Assembly (NCBI GenBank): GCA_958496175.1
Contig: OY292276.1
Coordinates: 12,604,001 to 12,668,000 of the forward strand
Reading direction: 5' to 3'
Origin: Sisyra terminalis
Taxonomy: Eukaryota > Arthropoda > Insecta > Neuroptera > Sisyridae
DNA: 64,000 nt
Shown: positions 36,670-48,856 of the stretch, piece after piece
How positions within the stretch are numbered: the first letter of the stretch is position 1
Layout: every line of letters begins with the position of its first letter
Program-made: the position numbers and the translations under genes
Notes under the pieces: generated by a model
What the model was told of the DNA's origin: nothing
What the model saw: only the letters and a program-made list of their open reading frames with translations
Databases searched by the model: none

Positions 36670-37952
36670 GTCGTTCACATAGAACCGCTTGTTCTTTGAT
36701 TGTAACTTCAGCTTCTTACACCTACTGAATTAAATATGTACCAATTTCGGAATGATATCGATTGAACCATCCTGGAGAAAAACAAAATTTTATTTGTACA
36801 TGAACTGATTTTGTATGCACGAATGCATAATAATGTTGAAGCATCCGGACACAAACTAAAAGAATGTATGGGCTACGTTCAAACATTCGTGTGTGTTTAC
36901 TGAATATAGAGGTACATATATGTACAAGTATAAGTTTAAAGATCTACATTTTACAACACACGTTTCACAAGTAAAATAATCAAATACGTTGACGATAAGA
37001 ACGTATTGGTAACAATATTATGCATATAGTGAGAACAGATCCTTTCTTTTCCACATAGCACTTGTTTGCATTTGCATGTATATAGGTATAGTGTAAGTTC
37101 CCTACATTTATATATATATATATATATTTATATATCGGGTTATGAATGTGTGTGTTCGGACACATCCTCGACACACCAATCGCTTCATTCATCTCTTAGT
37201 CGAACACCCACATGCCTCCTTCGAATATTTATTTAAAACTTTTATTTCATGTTTTAGATATCGCCGCTTGATGCACACAATACTCTCTATCTGTATGGTA
37301 TTTTCTGCACACACAAATGATAATTTCATTACAGTTTTATGAATGATTTTATTTTTGCATAATATTAAGTCATAACATTATATAGCTCATTAGAGAAAAT
37401 AATAAACTCATCAAGAACATATTTCCAACATGTGTAAATGCTAGTAACATACTTCGTATGTTTGTTGATGCAGTTTACACGTACGAATACCTAACTTTTG
37501 TTTAGGTATTAAACTATGGTTTAAATTTTATTAAACTTGACCTCAGTGGAACGAGTTTAATGCGTATGACTCAAGGCTAATATTTATAAATATGAGAAAA
37601 AAAAAACATTTTAACACCTGAATAATGACAATATGATATCATTTTCAATTCCTGCTTCATTACTGTGGCACATACAGTTATTGTCGTGTAACAATGAACG
37701 GGGAATATATCGTTCGAAACGATGAACATGGAACTAAAGTCATTATTGTCGCTGGAAAAAAAGCGATAAAAACGTTAATAACTGAATCGTTTGAAATTAT
37801 TTCCGTGTAGAATTAGAAGAGATTAGTTTTAAAGATTTGGGGAAACCCGAAAATTTGACGTAGATCACCAAATAATTGATTTATAAATTGAATAAGTTTT
37901 CCGTTTTGTAACATCTATTTTTGGAAAATCCTCAAATTTTTTTTGCTTTTAA
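36670..37952. other. AT-rich stretch with a TA tract
   Basis: A TA microsatellite lies at 37110-37129. The part 37020-37330 is slightly less AT-rich and has short frames on both strands (70 codons minus, 66 codons plus) that I do not recognise. ATCGTTCGAAACGAT at 37709-37723 is a small perfect hairpin. Confidence 0.45.
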
Positions 37953-38880
37953 TTTTTATTTCTCACTTTTCTATCATTATATTTCTTTAATTGGTTTTTA
38001 AAATAATATCCTTAAGTGTGTATACAATATATAGGATATATTCCGGTCCAATTTATGTAGTATAATTTAATATAATAATATATAAAAATCATACCACAAA
38101 CATAAATTTGAACAGAAGTTCAAACAAAAATATTCGTGACGTATTGCCCAGATACGTATTTCGATTGCCAAGCATCCTTGCTCAGTGGTCATCAAGTAGT
38201 TTGGATCACTCCGTAACTGCTCTGTGATGATTCACAAAGCAGTTACGGAGTAATCCACTGACTACTGAGGAAAATTCCTTGGCAATCGAAATACGTATCT
38301 GGGCAATACGTCACGAATATTTTTGTTTGAACTTCTGTTCAAATTTGTGTTTATGGTATGATTTTTATATATTATTATATTGAATTATACTACACAAATT
38401 GGACCGCAATACATCCTATATATTGTATACACAGTATAACTGTTCAGAGTCAGCGAAAAAATCTTATTTTGAATATCCTTAAGGATTTTACAATTTCCAA
38501 ATATTTACATTAGTGGTTGATATTTATAAGAAAATAAGTTTTTTCAACGATAATGCAGTTATGGTTATAAGAAAATTTTGAATATCTTATAAGGCTCAAA
38601 TCATTTAAGAACATTAAACAGTTTTCAAGAAGTAACAGCTTTAAATATTTAAATCAATATTTTTATTTCTCACTTTTCTAACCTTGTAATTCTTTAATTG
38701 GTTTTTAAAATAATATCCTTAAGGACTTCACAAGTTTAGTGGTTGATATTTATAAAAAAACAAATATTTTTCTACGATAATGCAGAAATGGATAATATGA
38801 AAATTTTGAATATCTAATAAGGCTCACAATAGCTTTTATTTTTTAAAATATTTAAATCAATTTTTGCCAAACGGTGGTAA
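37953..38880 (+). repeat. Tandem duplication (period 240 bp) split by a foldback
   Basis: A block X (TTTTTATTTCTCACTTTTCT to ATATCCTTAAG) occurs at 37953-38016 and about 38660-38720. A block Y (CTTAAGGA, then GTGGTTGATATTTATAA and GAATATCT) occurs at 38479-38650 and 38719-38880. The word ATATCCTTAAGGA repeats at 38473 and 38713, exactly 240 bases apart. The foldback 38017-38433 lies between the first X and first Y. Confidence 0.65.
38017..38433. repeat. 417-bp foldback with hammerhead-like cores
   Basis: Nearly the whole element is an inverted repeat. The ends are TGTGTATACAATA and its complement, and the arms run about 190 bases with few mismatches. In the centre is a further hairpin on ACTCCGTAACTGCT. 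Each arm holds the core motif: on plus, CTGAGGA (38265-38271) and GAAA (38288-38291); on minus, CTGAGCA at 38185-38179 and GAAA at 38162-38159. The minus copy can form a five-base-pair stem with one bulge. No flanking duplication was found. Confidence 0.75.
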
Positions 38881-40740
38881 CATTAATGAGTGGTAGGTAT
38901 GATTTTGTTGCATAAAACGTTTGCCCTGAAATTAGTTGATACATTGTAATCCGAAATCCTACCGCGCGATTTGTGTGCCTTATCTTCTGACAATCTAGTA
39001 AAATGTGAAGAAGAGAAAACACTGGTTTTGTTATCGTTCCCATTACCGAAATGTTACCATCGTCCACCAAACGCTAAACTACTATTTGTTAACTCCAAAA
39101 TACCATCACAAACTTGTTTCAGATAATTATTTATCTAATTATTTACAAAGCAGAACCATTCACAAGAAAAAACGATACAACTCTCGCTTTTTATAATGGG
39201 AATGAATGTAGTTCGATTTAGACTTTCGAGATTTATATGAATTAAAAAAGCATAGTGAACATTCTGATAAAAGTTTTTTTCTTCTTTTGAGAATAAATTA
39301 AAATCAATTGATTTGACTAAAATATTTTTACCTCAAGTGGAAGCTAATTTTATGAATGAATATGTGTTTTTATTTATTTAAACCAACCAATTTATAATGT
39401 AACTTAAAAATGAATAAATTTTAAGGCTAAAAATATGCAAATCACAATGGAAATTAAAAACATCTTTTCGTTTGAAAAAAAATTATTTAACCCCATGACT
39501 TCCTTGTACTTCGACAAACACTTTGCTGCAAAAAGGACAAATTTTTAAGACTCTAATCTTGAAATAAGATAAAAGGTTAAAATGCTTAATTTTCCTACAT
39601 GTTTATCTATTCAGATATGATTTTCGTATTATAATCAATAAAATATCAAATCTAAACTCCAGAGAACTTTACAGTTGATTACAACTACCACCTACGAAAG
39701 TATTGAAATTTTCTTGTATGAGATATGGTTATAATAAAGAGTATTCCTCTTAGAAAAAGATGAAGTTTTCCCTCAAATTTTCTTTATTCTCACACTAATG
39801 TTTAGTTAGAGATAAAAATAAGTTCATCTTAATTCCCTCCTTGATAACTGTTTAATCTTCACAGGAAAGCTCAGATTATTATTAGTAGACTTGCATTGGA
39901 TATACTACAGATTGACGGATAAGTCGCTTTATCATTTCAAATATTTATTTTTTTAAATTAATGTATTCCAATATTTTTTTTTCTTAGCAAAACTTAAAAA
40001 TTGTAATTTAATTTTGATTATTTATGAAAAATTATATCACGTAAATGATCTCTATTTTTAGCTTGGCAAACACGAGTTCTTTGTAAAAATTGTAATTGCA
40101 TCTAAGACGGTATGGATCTAATTTCCTTCAGTATGTGTGCTTTAAATTGTTTGCGAGTTATATACTTATTTACATAAACTGTTTATTTAAGATATTTCCA
40201 AAGAAAAGGTCTGGTATTGTCAAATCAAGTCTAGAGGGCATAATGAATCTGAATTTTTATAGAAATTATTCGATCTAGAAATATTGCAGTTAAATTTTGC
40301 ATAGTGATTCTAGCCGTATGTGCAGTTGCACCAACTCACTTCCACCAATACCTTGTCATTTTTTTCTATCTTAGGTCGAACAAAATTTAACAGAATTCCT
40401 CCATATCGCACACTAGTCATATCAACAGTATTTTCATAAGAATCCTCAAAAAATTAGGTCTAATAATCTTTTCTGAAGATATTCCATAATATATACTGTA
40501 ATCCTCTGTAGGTACAATTGACATGCATAAACGTTATGTAGATCAGCAATAGAATTCTGTTGTCGAAAATGCATCACCATGTCAATTACTGTAGGCTTAG
40601 TAGGAGAATGCCCTACGTTGAAATAGCGCATAAAGATCTTTGTATTAAGATCATTAAATGTTTATATTGAAAATAAAATTCAATTATCTTCATTTTTTCT
40701 TAGGTTATAAATTTATTAAGGGTTGAATTTCCAAAATTAA
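38881..40740. other. AT-rich stretch without recognised genes
   Basis: Short frames on both strands at 38852-39196 overlap and look accidental. No terminal repeats were matched. Confidence 0.45.
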
Positions 40741-40759
40741 TCGGGGTTAATAACCCCGA
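40741..40759. repeat. Perfect hairpin, nine-base arms
   Basis: TCGGGGTTA and its complement flank a single base and are followed by eight or more A residues. It resembles a bacterial terminator but lies in eukaryotic DNA. A further hairpin on TGACA/TGTCA lies downstream on the minus strand (about 40802-40831). Confidence 0.6.
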
Positions 40760-40921
40760 AAAAAAATTTATAACAAAAGAATAAGATATTGAATTTTAAT
40801 ATCGTCAAGTGACATTTGTGTCATCTTCAAGAAAGATACATTCGATCTTAATCCCAAAGGATGCTGTAAAACATTGTAAGGCACTGTGGGAACATTTTGA
40901 CCGATAAATAATACTGAAAAA

Positions 40922-41073
40922 GCCTTATGGTGATCGAGTGTCAAAGGTGATTAAGATTCAATCCTCGTATCGAGAAAAGTTTCAATATTACTCGATTACG
41001 GTTTTTTATTAACCCTAGAGTCGCTTAAGACCTTAGTAGTTATAAAGCGACGGAAAATAACAATTAAAAAAAA
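40922..41073 (+). repeat. tRNA-derived SINE, copy 2
   Basis: The copy starts GCCTTATGGTGATCGAGTG, with a damaged A box and a shortened head (the B-box side reads GATTCAATCC). The tail GAGTCGCTTAAGACC and AAGTTATAAAGCGAC-like end are well kept and can form a GTCGCT/AGCGAC stem. It ends in an A-rich run. Confidence 0.75.
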
Positions 41074-41400
41074 TTACTTGGAGAATGCAACAGTTTGACG
41101 AAGATAAAGAAAGATTAAATTACCAAGCACCAAACATTGAGAGTTGCTTAATTGATCTATCAGAATAATCCAGGATCTTGAAGTTCTTGACATTGGTACA
41201 GCTTTATAACAGTATCCAACAGTATTGTACTTAGAAGTCGGCTTAAAAGTTTTGAAAATACATCTGTTATTCATTACAGGAATAAATATTTACATGCTAC
41301 TTAAATATTTTATCATTCTTTTGAATATAGTATAATAATTTTTATTGCGATTTGTGGATTCATTCTTTGTTTACAGGACTTTGAAGAAGACATATCGCTA

Positions 41401-42215
41401 TTAGGGTGATTTTTTTTTGGGACTATTTTTTTTTTGCTCCCATGGAAATACTTCGAAAAAAACTCCCTGAAAGTTTGAGCTCTTAATATTAATATTAAGT
41501 ACTCGCTCACAGCGTGTGAATATTTTCCATTTAAAATACACGTAAACTTTGATTTTTTTTTTAAACTTTTATAGCTCAGCGCCATTTTATGGTATCGCCT
41601 CGCTCAAAGTCGGGATTTTTTAACAATTGTATGCTCTACAAAAGTGCCTATTTTTAATAATTTTTAATAAGGAATAAAAAATCAATATTTTCTTAAATTT
41701 TACTCAATAATCCGTAAAAATTTTATAGTAAGAGAAATTCAAGGCTCAATATCTCGAGAAATATCGATCTTAGCAATTTGGTTTTCTCGAACATTTTTGT
41801 AGGAAATTAAATTTGCTATAAATTTGACATTTACATTTTTTCTGTAGGCCTTGTAATTCATGAGTTACTGAGAGAAAAACGAGAAATCTATGAAAAATCT
41901 AGATTTAGTATCCCATACTACCTCGCCCGTGTAAATTACGATTTTGCCGCAATAGGCACTTTTGTAGAGCATACAATTGTAAAAAAATCCCAACTTTGAG
42001 CGAGGCGATACCATAAAATGGCGCTGAGCTATAAATGTTTAAAAAAAAATCAAAGTTTACGTGTATTTTAAATGGAAAATATTCACACGCTGTGAGCGAG
42101 TACTTAATATTAATATTAAGAGCTCAAACTTTCAGGGAATTTTTTTTGAAGTATTTCCAACAAAATTTCGGCATGGGAGCAAAAAAAAAATAGCCCCAAA
42201 ATAAAATCACCGTAA
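41401..42215. mobile_element. Long-TIR non-autonomous element (TTAGGGTG type), copy B, 815 bp
   Basis: The ends are TTAGGGTGATTT and AAATCACCGTAA, with inverted repeats of roughly 250 bases that match copy A at 21380 closely. The six bases TCGCTA flank both sides exactly (41395-41400 and 42216-42221). The left arm lacks a short segment after CTCCCATG that the right arm and copy A retain. The 90-codon and 67-codon minus frames here are shadows of the repeat. A 6-bp duplication with a long TIR fits Maverick/Polinton-like integration, but other superfamilies are possible. Confidence 0.85.
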
Positions 42216-42360
42216 TCGCTAAATTTTCTTTCGTTAAAAAAACCAATATCGTGCAAAAGTAAAATTCTTTATTTTCGTAGATTAATTTACAAAAAAATAA
42301 TAATTCCTTCGTTTCCATGGGGTGCATTGACGGGGTTTAGAGTTAAAACATGGATGTATT

Positions 42361-42527
42361 AAAGGGAGAAAGAATAACAACATAGTGGACGTCCAAAAAG
42401 GGTAACAACACCTGAAACTATTGTTGAGTATACCTGAGTCTTTGATATGGTTTGTAAAGATCCAAGTTTAACTAAGGATGAAACTGCTGAAACAATTATA
42501 AATGAATTACAATGTATAAGAAACTAA
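42361..42527 (+). pseudogene. Mariner-type transposase N-terminal fragment
   Basis: From 42384 the frame reads SGRPKRVTTPETIVE, an internal stop, then VFDMVCKDPSLTKDETAE and a second stop at 42525. Upstream, in another frame, KGERITT fits the preceding part. This matches the linker between the helix-turn-helix repeats of mariner transposases (FKRGxxxxxxxxxSGRPxxxxTxENI...DRRxTxxEIAE). No catalytic domain follows, and I could not define terminal repeats. It starts about 145 bp after the TTAGGGTG element. Confidence 0.65.
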
Positions 42528-43980
42528 ATATAAAATCGATATTATTATTAACAAATTTTCTACGTTTGTTAAAAGTTTCCATATATATATACTTTAACTA
42601 TCCAATTTCCAGATCTGAAGGCCAGATGTAAAACCGAAGTTTAGAACCCAAAAGTCAAAAACCTTAGGAGTTGAAACAGAATTAACTAAAGCTTTATTTT
42701 TAACAAAAATAAGACCAGAAATTTTTAGTATTACTATAAAATCTTTAAAAGCTAAATAATAAAAGCGTACAAATTTAATACTAATTTATCAATTCAATTT
42801 CTCTTTCCTATTGTATTCGTTATTTTTTTTTAAATAAGAGGTGTTGCATTCTGTCATCACCGTTACTTAGTCTTTTTATTTATTTGATGAATATTCATGA
42901 CCATTTTTTTTATTCACAAGCCTATAGGTAAAATTCAAAAGGCAGAGATTCCTATTTTAATATCACTGACTCATACTTAATTTAGCTAAATAAACATTTA
43001 CTCATTTCAAATTATACATTTGTATTCTTCTAGTAGTACAAATAATAGCTGATAGTAATTGATTAATGTATAATTTTAAGTTCAAATAAAGCACAAAAAA
43101 TCGACGTTTTTTTTTCTTACAATAATTTTTGTTAAAACTCAATTTTACTTGGATTCTTTTCTTTGATTTTTTTTTTGGAATGTTGGATTGGGTTGCATGG
43201 GTATGTATGTAATAGGTATATTTAGATACCTATAGAAGTATATGTAATATACTTTAAAATATAATTGGATATAAAGTAATTATCGAAAAAGAAGACTTTT
43301 TTTTGAACAAGTCGAAAGTGATTATCAACTTCATGCGAAACTAATCAGTAATGTAACAAATGTTGTGAAGCAAGTACCTAACAACAAGTGGTTCTAATAA
43401 AACATCTTCTAATAAAAAGTCTTCAAAATATACACTTTTTATTTTACTTCTTCATTATTCTTTTATTTTGAGTTAAATTCATTGAATTTTTTTTATTATA
43501 ATCATTTTGTTGGCATCCATCAAACTAGTTTGTTCTATCTATTTACATTAGTTCAACATACTACATGAAGTTAAGATACATTTATTAGTTTCGTTTTTTT
43601 TTCTGTTAAATTTTATATATATTAGTTTTTTATGGATGAATAAGTTCTTTCGTGAGGGAACACCGTCGGTTTTTGTGATTTAAAAGCTGAATGGGATTTG
43701 AGTTTAAAATAAATGAACAGAACAACATAAAGTTTGTATATGTTCAGATTAAAATAGGAATTAAAATTTCATACTTTTCGAATATAAACTCAGATATATG
43801 CCTATTGGGTCCATTTAATTTACTAAAGATACTTCTAATGCATAAATAAAAAAATCAATTTGCTTAAAAATTTGTAGGCTTAATATAAATATGTGAAACT
43901 ATCTGGTAAAAGTAAAAATATACGTACAATTTTCATTGGTAATGAGTGCTCAAAATTTATTGCATTTATTGTGTTATTTA
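42528..43980. other. AT-rich stretch without recognised genes
   Basis: No continuation of the mariner fragment was found. The sequence is background AT-rich DNA with short TA-rich words. Confidence 0.5.
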
Positions 43981-44131
43981 GGATAAATCAGGATGTGGTA
44001 GACCAAACAAATCAGCAGTGTTTATAAAATTGCTTGATGAAGTTGGAACTACACCGATGAAACGTTGCAAATTTGAATAAATAAAATAGAACACTGCTAA
44101 TTTGTTTGGTCTACCACATTCTAATTTATCC
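43981..44131 (+). repeat. 151-bp foldback with one hammerhead-like core
   Basis: Arms of 42 bases (43981-44022 and 44090-44131) with few mismatches contain GTGGTAGACCAAACAAAT. The loop holds a single plus-strand motif at 44034-44066: TTGATGA, A, a GTTGG/CCGAT stem (with G-U pairs), then GAAACGTTG. Only one strand carries the motif, which gives the element a direction. Confidence 0.7.
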
Positions 44132-44810
44132 TTTATATTATACATTGATTTAGACCTAAAAGAATGGAAATCAATATTGTAATCAGTAAATGTATTTAAA
44201 CTCTAACAAGGATTGTGGCATTTCTTTTTAAAAAAAAGGGGAAAAAGACGAATTGATATCCAGAATTTATTGAAACAAGGAATGGACTACCCTAGTTTAA
44301 AGAACTTCCCTGGAGATAGATGACCCAGAAAAGAAAAATTAGGCAAAAATCAAAATTTAATCAACCAATTTATAATTCTTAGTTTATAAATGTAAATCTG
44401 CAAAAAAATCCATGTTTCTTTGGCTGGTTTCAAAATCATTGGACACAAAAGAGGAATCAAAAGTTTGCAATACTGAAAATTGTAAATAAATTAGAGAAAA
44501 TCTCCGATAAAATAGAAGTTAAATTGAAATAGAAGACAAAATATTTTGTTATTGGTTGATTCAAAAAGAAAAATTTTAACTTTTCTTATTATATTTTCCT
44601 TTTTCTAATAAATACGAAAGTTTACATACCACAATCATGGAAATAGAATAATCAACACTTTGTGGGTGTTTTATTGTATCTACTGCTACATCAATGATTA
44701 TTATTCGATATAATAAAATGGAGATAACATTATTTCAAAAATTGAATCTCTATGTAAAAAAAACCTTAATTATGTTTAAAATTTTAATCCATTTACCTAT
44801 ATTAAACTAT
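44132..44810. other. AT-rich stretch, nothing recognised
   Basis: A faint plus-strand coding look between 44240 and 44330 (QNLLKQGMDYPSLKNF) is interrupted by stops and I could not place it in a family. Confidence 0.4.
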
Positions 44811-45078
44811 ATTTTTAATAAACTAAACTATTATTAATAAAAGTTTACTATACTTACAAGGGTCAGAAAACAGGGCCAAAATGTTATAATTTATTTTAAG
44901 CTTAAGCTTTGGAGGAATGTTTAATTAATTCTATTTATATAAGTGATTTCTTAAATAGAATTAATGAAACATTTCTCCAAAGCCAAAGCTTAGAATAAAT
45001 TATAACATTTTGGCCCTGTTTTCTGACCCTTGCAAGTATAGTAAACTTTTATTATTAATAGTGTAGTTTATTAAAAAT
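44811..45078. repeat. 268-bp foldback
   Basis: Arms of about 125 bases are inverted copies with few mismatches. They include AAGGGTCAGAAAACAGGGCC and its complement, and meet near 44940. Neither arm has the CTGANGA...GAAA motif. No target duplication was identified. Confidence 0.75.
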
Positions 45079-47946
45079 AAACTAAATTCTAACTTCAATT
45101 CCAGTCTAAATTGTAATAATAAATGAGCTTTTTTGCCTTTTTTGGTTTCTAAAAATTACCTACAAACTTGAAAATAACTTATTGTAAGTGGTTAAAACAT
45201 ATTTGGAGATAAATCTAGTATAAGTTTTGTAGACATCTATTCTCTGAAGAGTTCAGAACTGTTCTAGGAACTCAGCTACTTCGATTTGTTCCTCAAGTCC
45301 ACAAATTTTTGTACCATATTTTTGATATTATTCCCGAATAAACACCCAATAGTAATCAGGAAAATTTATTCAAAAAATCTTTTTCAGAGAGAAAAGTTAA
45401 AAAAGTATTGCGCTTCGAAAGTATGGCATTAAATATCAAGCTACATTACTGACATTGATTAAATTTGGATTGTCATGGGTTTATCTATTCTAAAAGTGTA
45501 TCTATTACTAGAAAATTTTCCATTAAAGACCAATTCAAGCCCAATATTTTCGTTTTCCTTTCCTTCTTTAATTTTTCGTTCTTTATATAACGTCACAAAA
45601 ATGGTCCAAAAATAAATTCTTCCTATTAAACTAGATACACAAACTATTCAGAAACAAGGCAATTTAAAAATCAGGCTTACTCATAAATGAAGTCAATCCT
45701 TATTACTTCTTTCATAAAATTTGTTATGATATAAATATCTTTAAATTTAGCATCCAACTTTACATTTCACGTAAAATTGATACTTGAATTTCTATTATCC
45801 CTACTTGAATTGAGATTGACGATAAAGCGATAAAAATTTCCTCCTAAATTCTAAACTTTACATAATATTTAACACTTTTTGAAAAAAAAATGCAATTAAA
45901 AAGCTTAATTTTTAATTTTCTATCATTTGTAGACTTTTAATGTCAATAGAAATCAATTACCACTAACCATTAAATTATTTAATTTTCTATCACACCATTC
46001 CCAATAAAATTGAGCTTTTTTGACGACATCAACAAAAAATGAAAGATTAATTTCATATTAATCATAGCTGCATTCATTAGAAAATATTCATACTCTATCA
46101 TTATAATTAGCAATGTTTCAAAAATAAAAAGTAAATAGATAGTATTGAATATCTATAAAAAAGCTTTAACTCGTTAGATAAATTGACAAATATAAATAGT
46201 AAAAATAATTTTGTAACTCTTGGCTATCAGGTGTTTATAATTACCTAAACAGTTATCTGAAATAAGTTATTTATTTAATTAAAAATAAATAAAAATTTGT
46301 AATGATATTTTTCAATATATGTACAAGTATGTGGTGGTGTTTATAATTTTTGGAGTTTCCAGAGATTTATATAATCTAATTGTTCGGTTTTGTCGTTCTC
46401 AATGTGTGGCGATATTTAAATTATTTATATTATTTCACAATATTTACAATAACATAAGTTTCTCTTATTGAAAACAAATTTGAAAGCAATGCATTTGTAT
46501 GTACCTACATTTTTACCTACAATTAGCAGGAATGCGAGCTTGCGTGTATAAATAAATTGAAATAAATATCATGATTTGTAAATAATTGTTAATGTTTATA
46601 TACTTCGATGTTCCTATATATTATATATTTTATATATTATTTTATACTTCACACAAAAAAAATATTCAGTTACTTCTAAATCTACAAAGTCTCAAAAAAT
46701 TCAACTCCTATAATTTATAGAATCAAAAATTATAGGGACGAAAAAATTGAAGAAAAATGAAGTCAATAATCAAATGATGACACGAAATGTTGATTCATAT
46801 TGGTAAATACCTCTTTAATTTGTTTCATTGACAAATGTTGACCAGGTAATAATAAAACGACATATAATTCAATAATTTAGATTGAGGCTATACTGAATCA
46901 TTGTTACACCTTGTGATTAGTGTAAGAGGGATTCAATTAGAGAAAAATTCTGATATAATTGTTTCGATTATTCTTCATATAAAACATACAGTTTAATAAA
47001 ACGCGCCCATATCGGGAAACTATAATTTCGTTATAATCGCTATGACTCAAACCGAAGAAATAAAAACGAAAAGTTCATATTGTCAAAAAATTTTACATGC
47101 GTATTTGTAGAGCGAATGAATCACAGATTTTTGGACAGAAAAAAAAAAAAATTTAATGTTAGATCCGTGAAATACATTTGGGTTTGTGATGTGGTTTTTA
47201 TGCGTTATATATTTGTACGTATGTAGGTATATAAGTATATCATATGAAGAAAATGCACATAATCATCATACATATGTATCGTTTATTAATATCGTGAAAC
47301 GGCTGTAGAGGAACTAATTATACCCCAATGAGAACCGCCGACTAGTATTGTGGGATGCACATAGAATACTTATGGAGTCGGATCTTTCTCTTGTTGCTGC
47401 CGAAGGTACTGTTTATGTCATTAGCTTTCTTAAACATTAAAATAAACCCAAATTATAACTTTAATACCAATATTTTGTTTTATTCTTCTCGGCAAAAATT
47501 AAAAAAGGACCCTGTTTAATTTGTTTTCAACTACATGTGGATACTTATTCTCGGTTTATTGTTATAGGTCAGTTTGATCACTTATTAAGCGTTAAAAACT
47601 GAAATATCGTATGAGCCAACGGATTGATTAATTCGACTTTTGTAAAGTTCATACAACTCTTGCATTTTTTAATGATTAAATACACATAAAACAATATTTT
47701 TTCTACTTTCACTTGGTTTTCTTTTTCGCTCATTTCACATGCTTTGTTCAATTGAAATAATTTATTTTCCATCAGTAAACAATTATTTAAAATTAAGCTC
47801 GATTCTTTTACTCTAGATAATTATTATAAGTCTTTGAAAGAAACATTTTGATAATCTAATAGATCTAATAGATGCGCTATAATGATTTAATTTGAATGGT
47901 AGAATCGGTAGAATTCGGCAAAATAGCGAAACTATATTTAACCTAA
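45079..47946. other. AT-rich stretch without recognised genes
   Basis: The part 46980-47420 is a little less AT-rich, with CCAATGAGAACCGCCG near 47325. A 64-codon minus frame (47578-47772) is Lys-rich and unrecognised. No terminal repeats were matched. Confidence 0.45.
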
Positions 47947-48663
47947 GGGGGTATTCTAGTCTAGAAATTCGAAAAAATCGATTTTTTTTTCATTATTCGA
48001 TAGTTTAGATATTCAAAAATGTGTTCCTTAAAGAATTTTTTTAAATTCGAATTATTTTCGTAGTTATAGCTGTTTTAGTGACGTGGCAAACAGACCGGTT
48101 GAGCGTACGACTGGAACTTTAAACGCGTTTTTCTCGAAACTACTTTTCTCGATACGGTTGTCAAGATATCTCAAGTTCTAACCAGCCGATTCACTTGAAA
48201 TTTGGTATGAATATTCCTTAAATATCTGTTTATCTGTGAAACTAGCAAAAAATAAAAATTTTAATTTCCTAATATTTTTAAAAAAATTTGATAAAGTCAA
48301 AAATTCAGCTAGAAAATCGACCTAGTTTTTGAGTAGCCGCCATTTTATAGAAAAAAAATTTTGTTTTTGGATTTGCTAGTTCGGAAGATAGCTACATTCA
48401 TACAGATTAAGAAATCGCCCTTCTTTGACTACAGGGGTTGAAATCATGACAACCAGGATACGGCCTTTTTTTTTTGCCCCCTCTAATTCTAGGATGCATA
48501 ACTCCACGAAAAATTATTTATTTTTTCTGAAATTAATTTTGTATATTCTTCAAGCATCAATAAACAAATGATAAAAAAATGGATGGTAAAAATATCAAAT
48601 GCTTCTTTTATATAAATTATCAAAAAACGCTCGAAATTTGGGCCTCTAGACTAGAATACCCCC
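47947..48663. mobile_element. TTAA-type element with G-rich TIR, copy B, 717 bp
   Basis: The termini are GGGGGTATTCTAGTCTAGA and its complement. The flanks are CTAA on the left and TTAA on the right, a TTAA duplication with one change. Length is close to the element at 35835. The 25-base core at 48115-48139 (around CTTTAAACGCGTTTTTC) is identical in complement to that element, although the TIR sequences differ. No transposase is encoded. Confidence 0.7.
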
Positions 48664-48691
48664 TTAATCGCTACTTTTTTCAGATAGCGCA

Positions 48692-48765
48692 CATGTTTCA
48701 TTATAGTAACGTGTCCATATTTTCGCTTGTCGCAAGAAACTAGCGACTAGCGACTGTATCAAAAT
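48692..48765. mobile_element. Fragment related to the Harbinger-like MITE
   Basis: The words CGCTTGTCGCAAG and CTAGCGACTAGCGACTG resemble the subterminal AGTCGCTAGTCGCTTGTCG of the element at 14236. The terminal CTGGTTCTACAAT is missing, so only a stub remains. Confidence 0.4.
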
Positions 48766-48795
48766 AAACCTTATGTATTAAGGTAATATAATATT

Positions 48796-48852
48796 ATTCA
48801 GTACTGTAAGTAATAGTAAAAAATATTTATATCAGTACTTACAGTACTGAAT
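48796..48852. repeat. Perfect 17-base inverted repeat
   Basis: ATTCAGTACTGTAAGTA (48796-48812) and its exact complement (48836-48852) flank a 23-base AT-rich loop. It ends four bases before the Helitron-like element begins. Confidence 0.8.
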
Positions 48853-48856
48853 CATA

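Noticed and set aside
40741..40775. Rho-independent terminator
   Set aside because: The hairpin with an A run looks like one on the minus strand, but the window is clearly eukaryotic and no gene precedes it.
44240..44400. Transposase-like coding trace
   Set aside because: Only one short stretch looks protein-like, stops interrupt it, and no family motif could be named.
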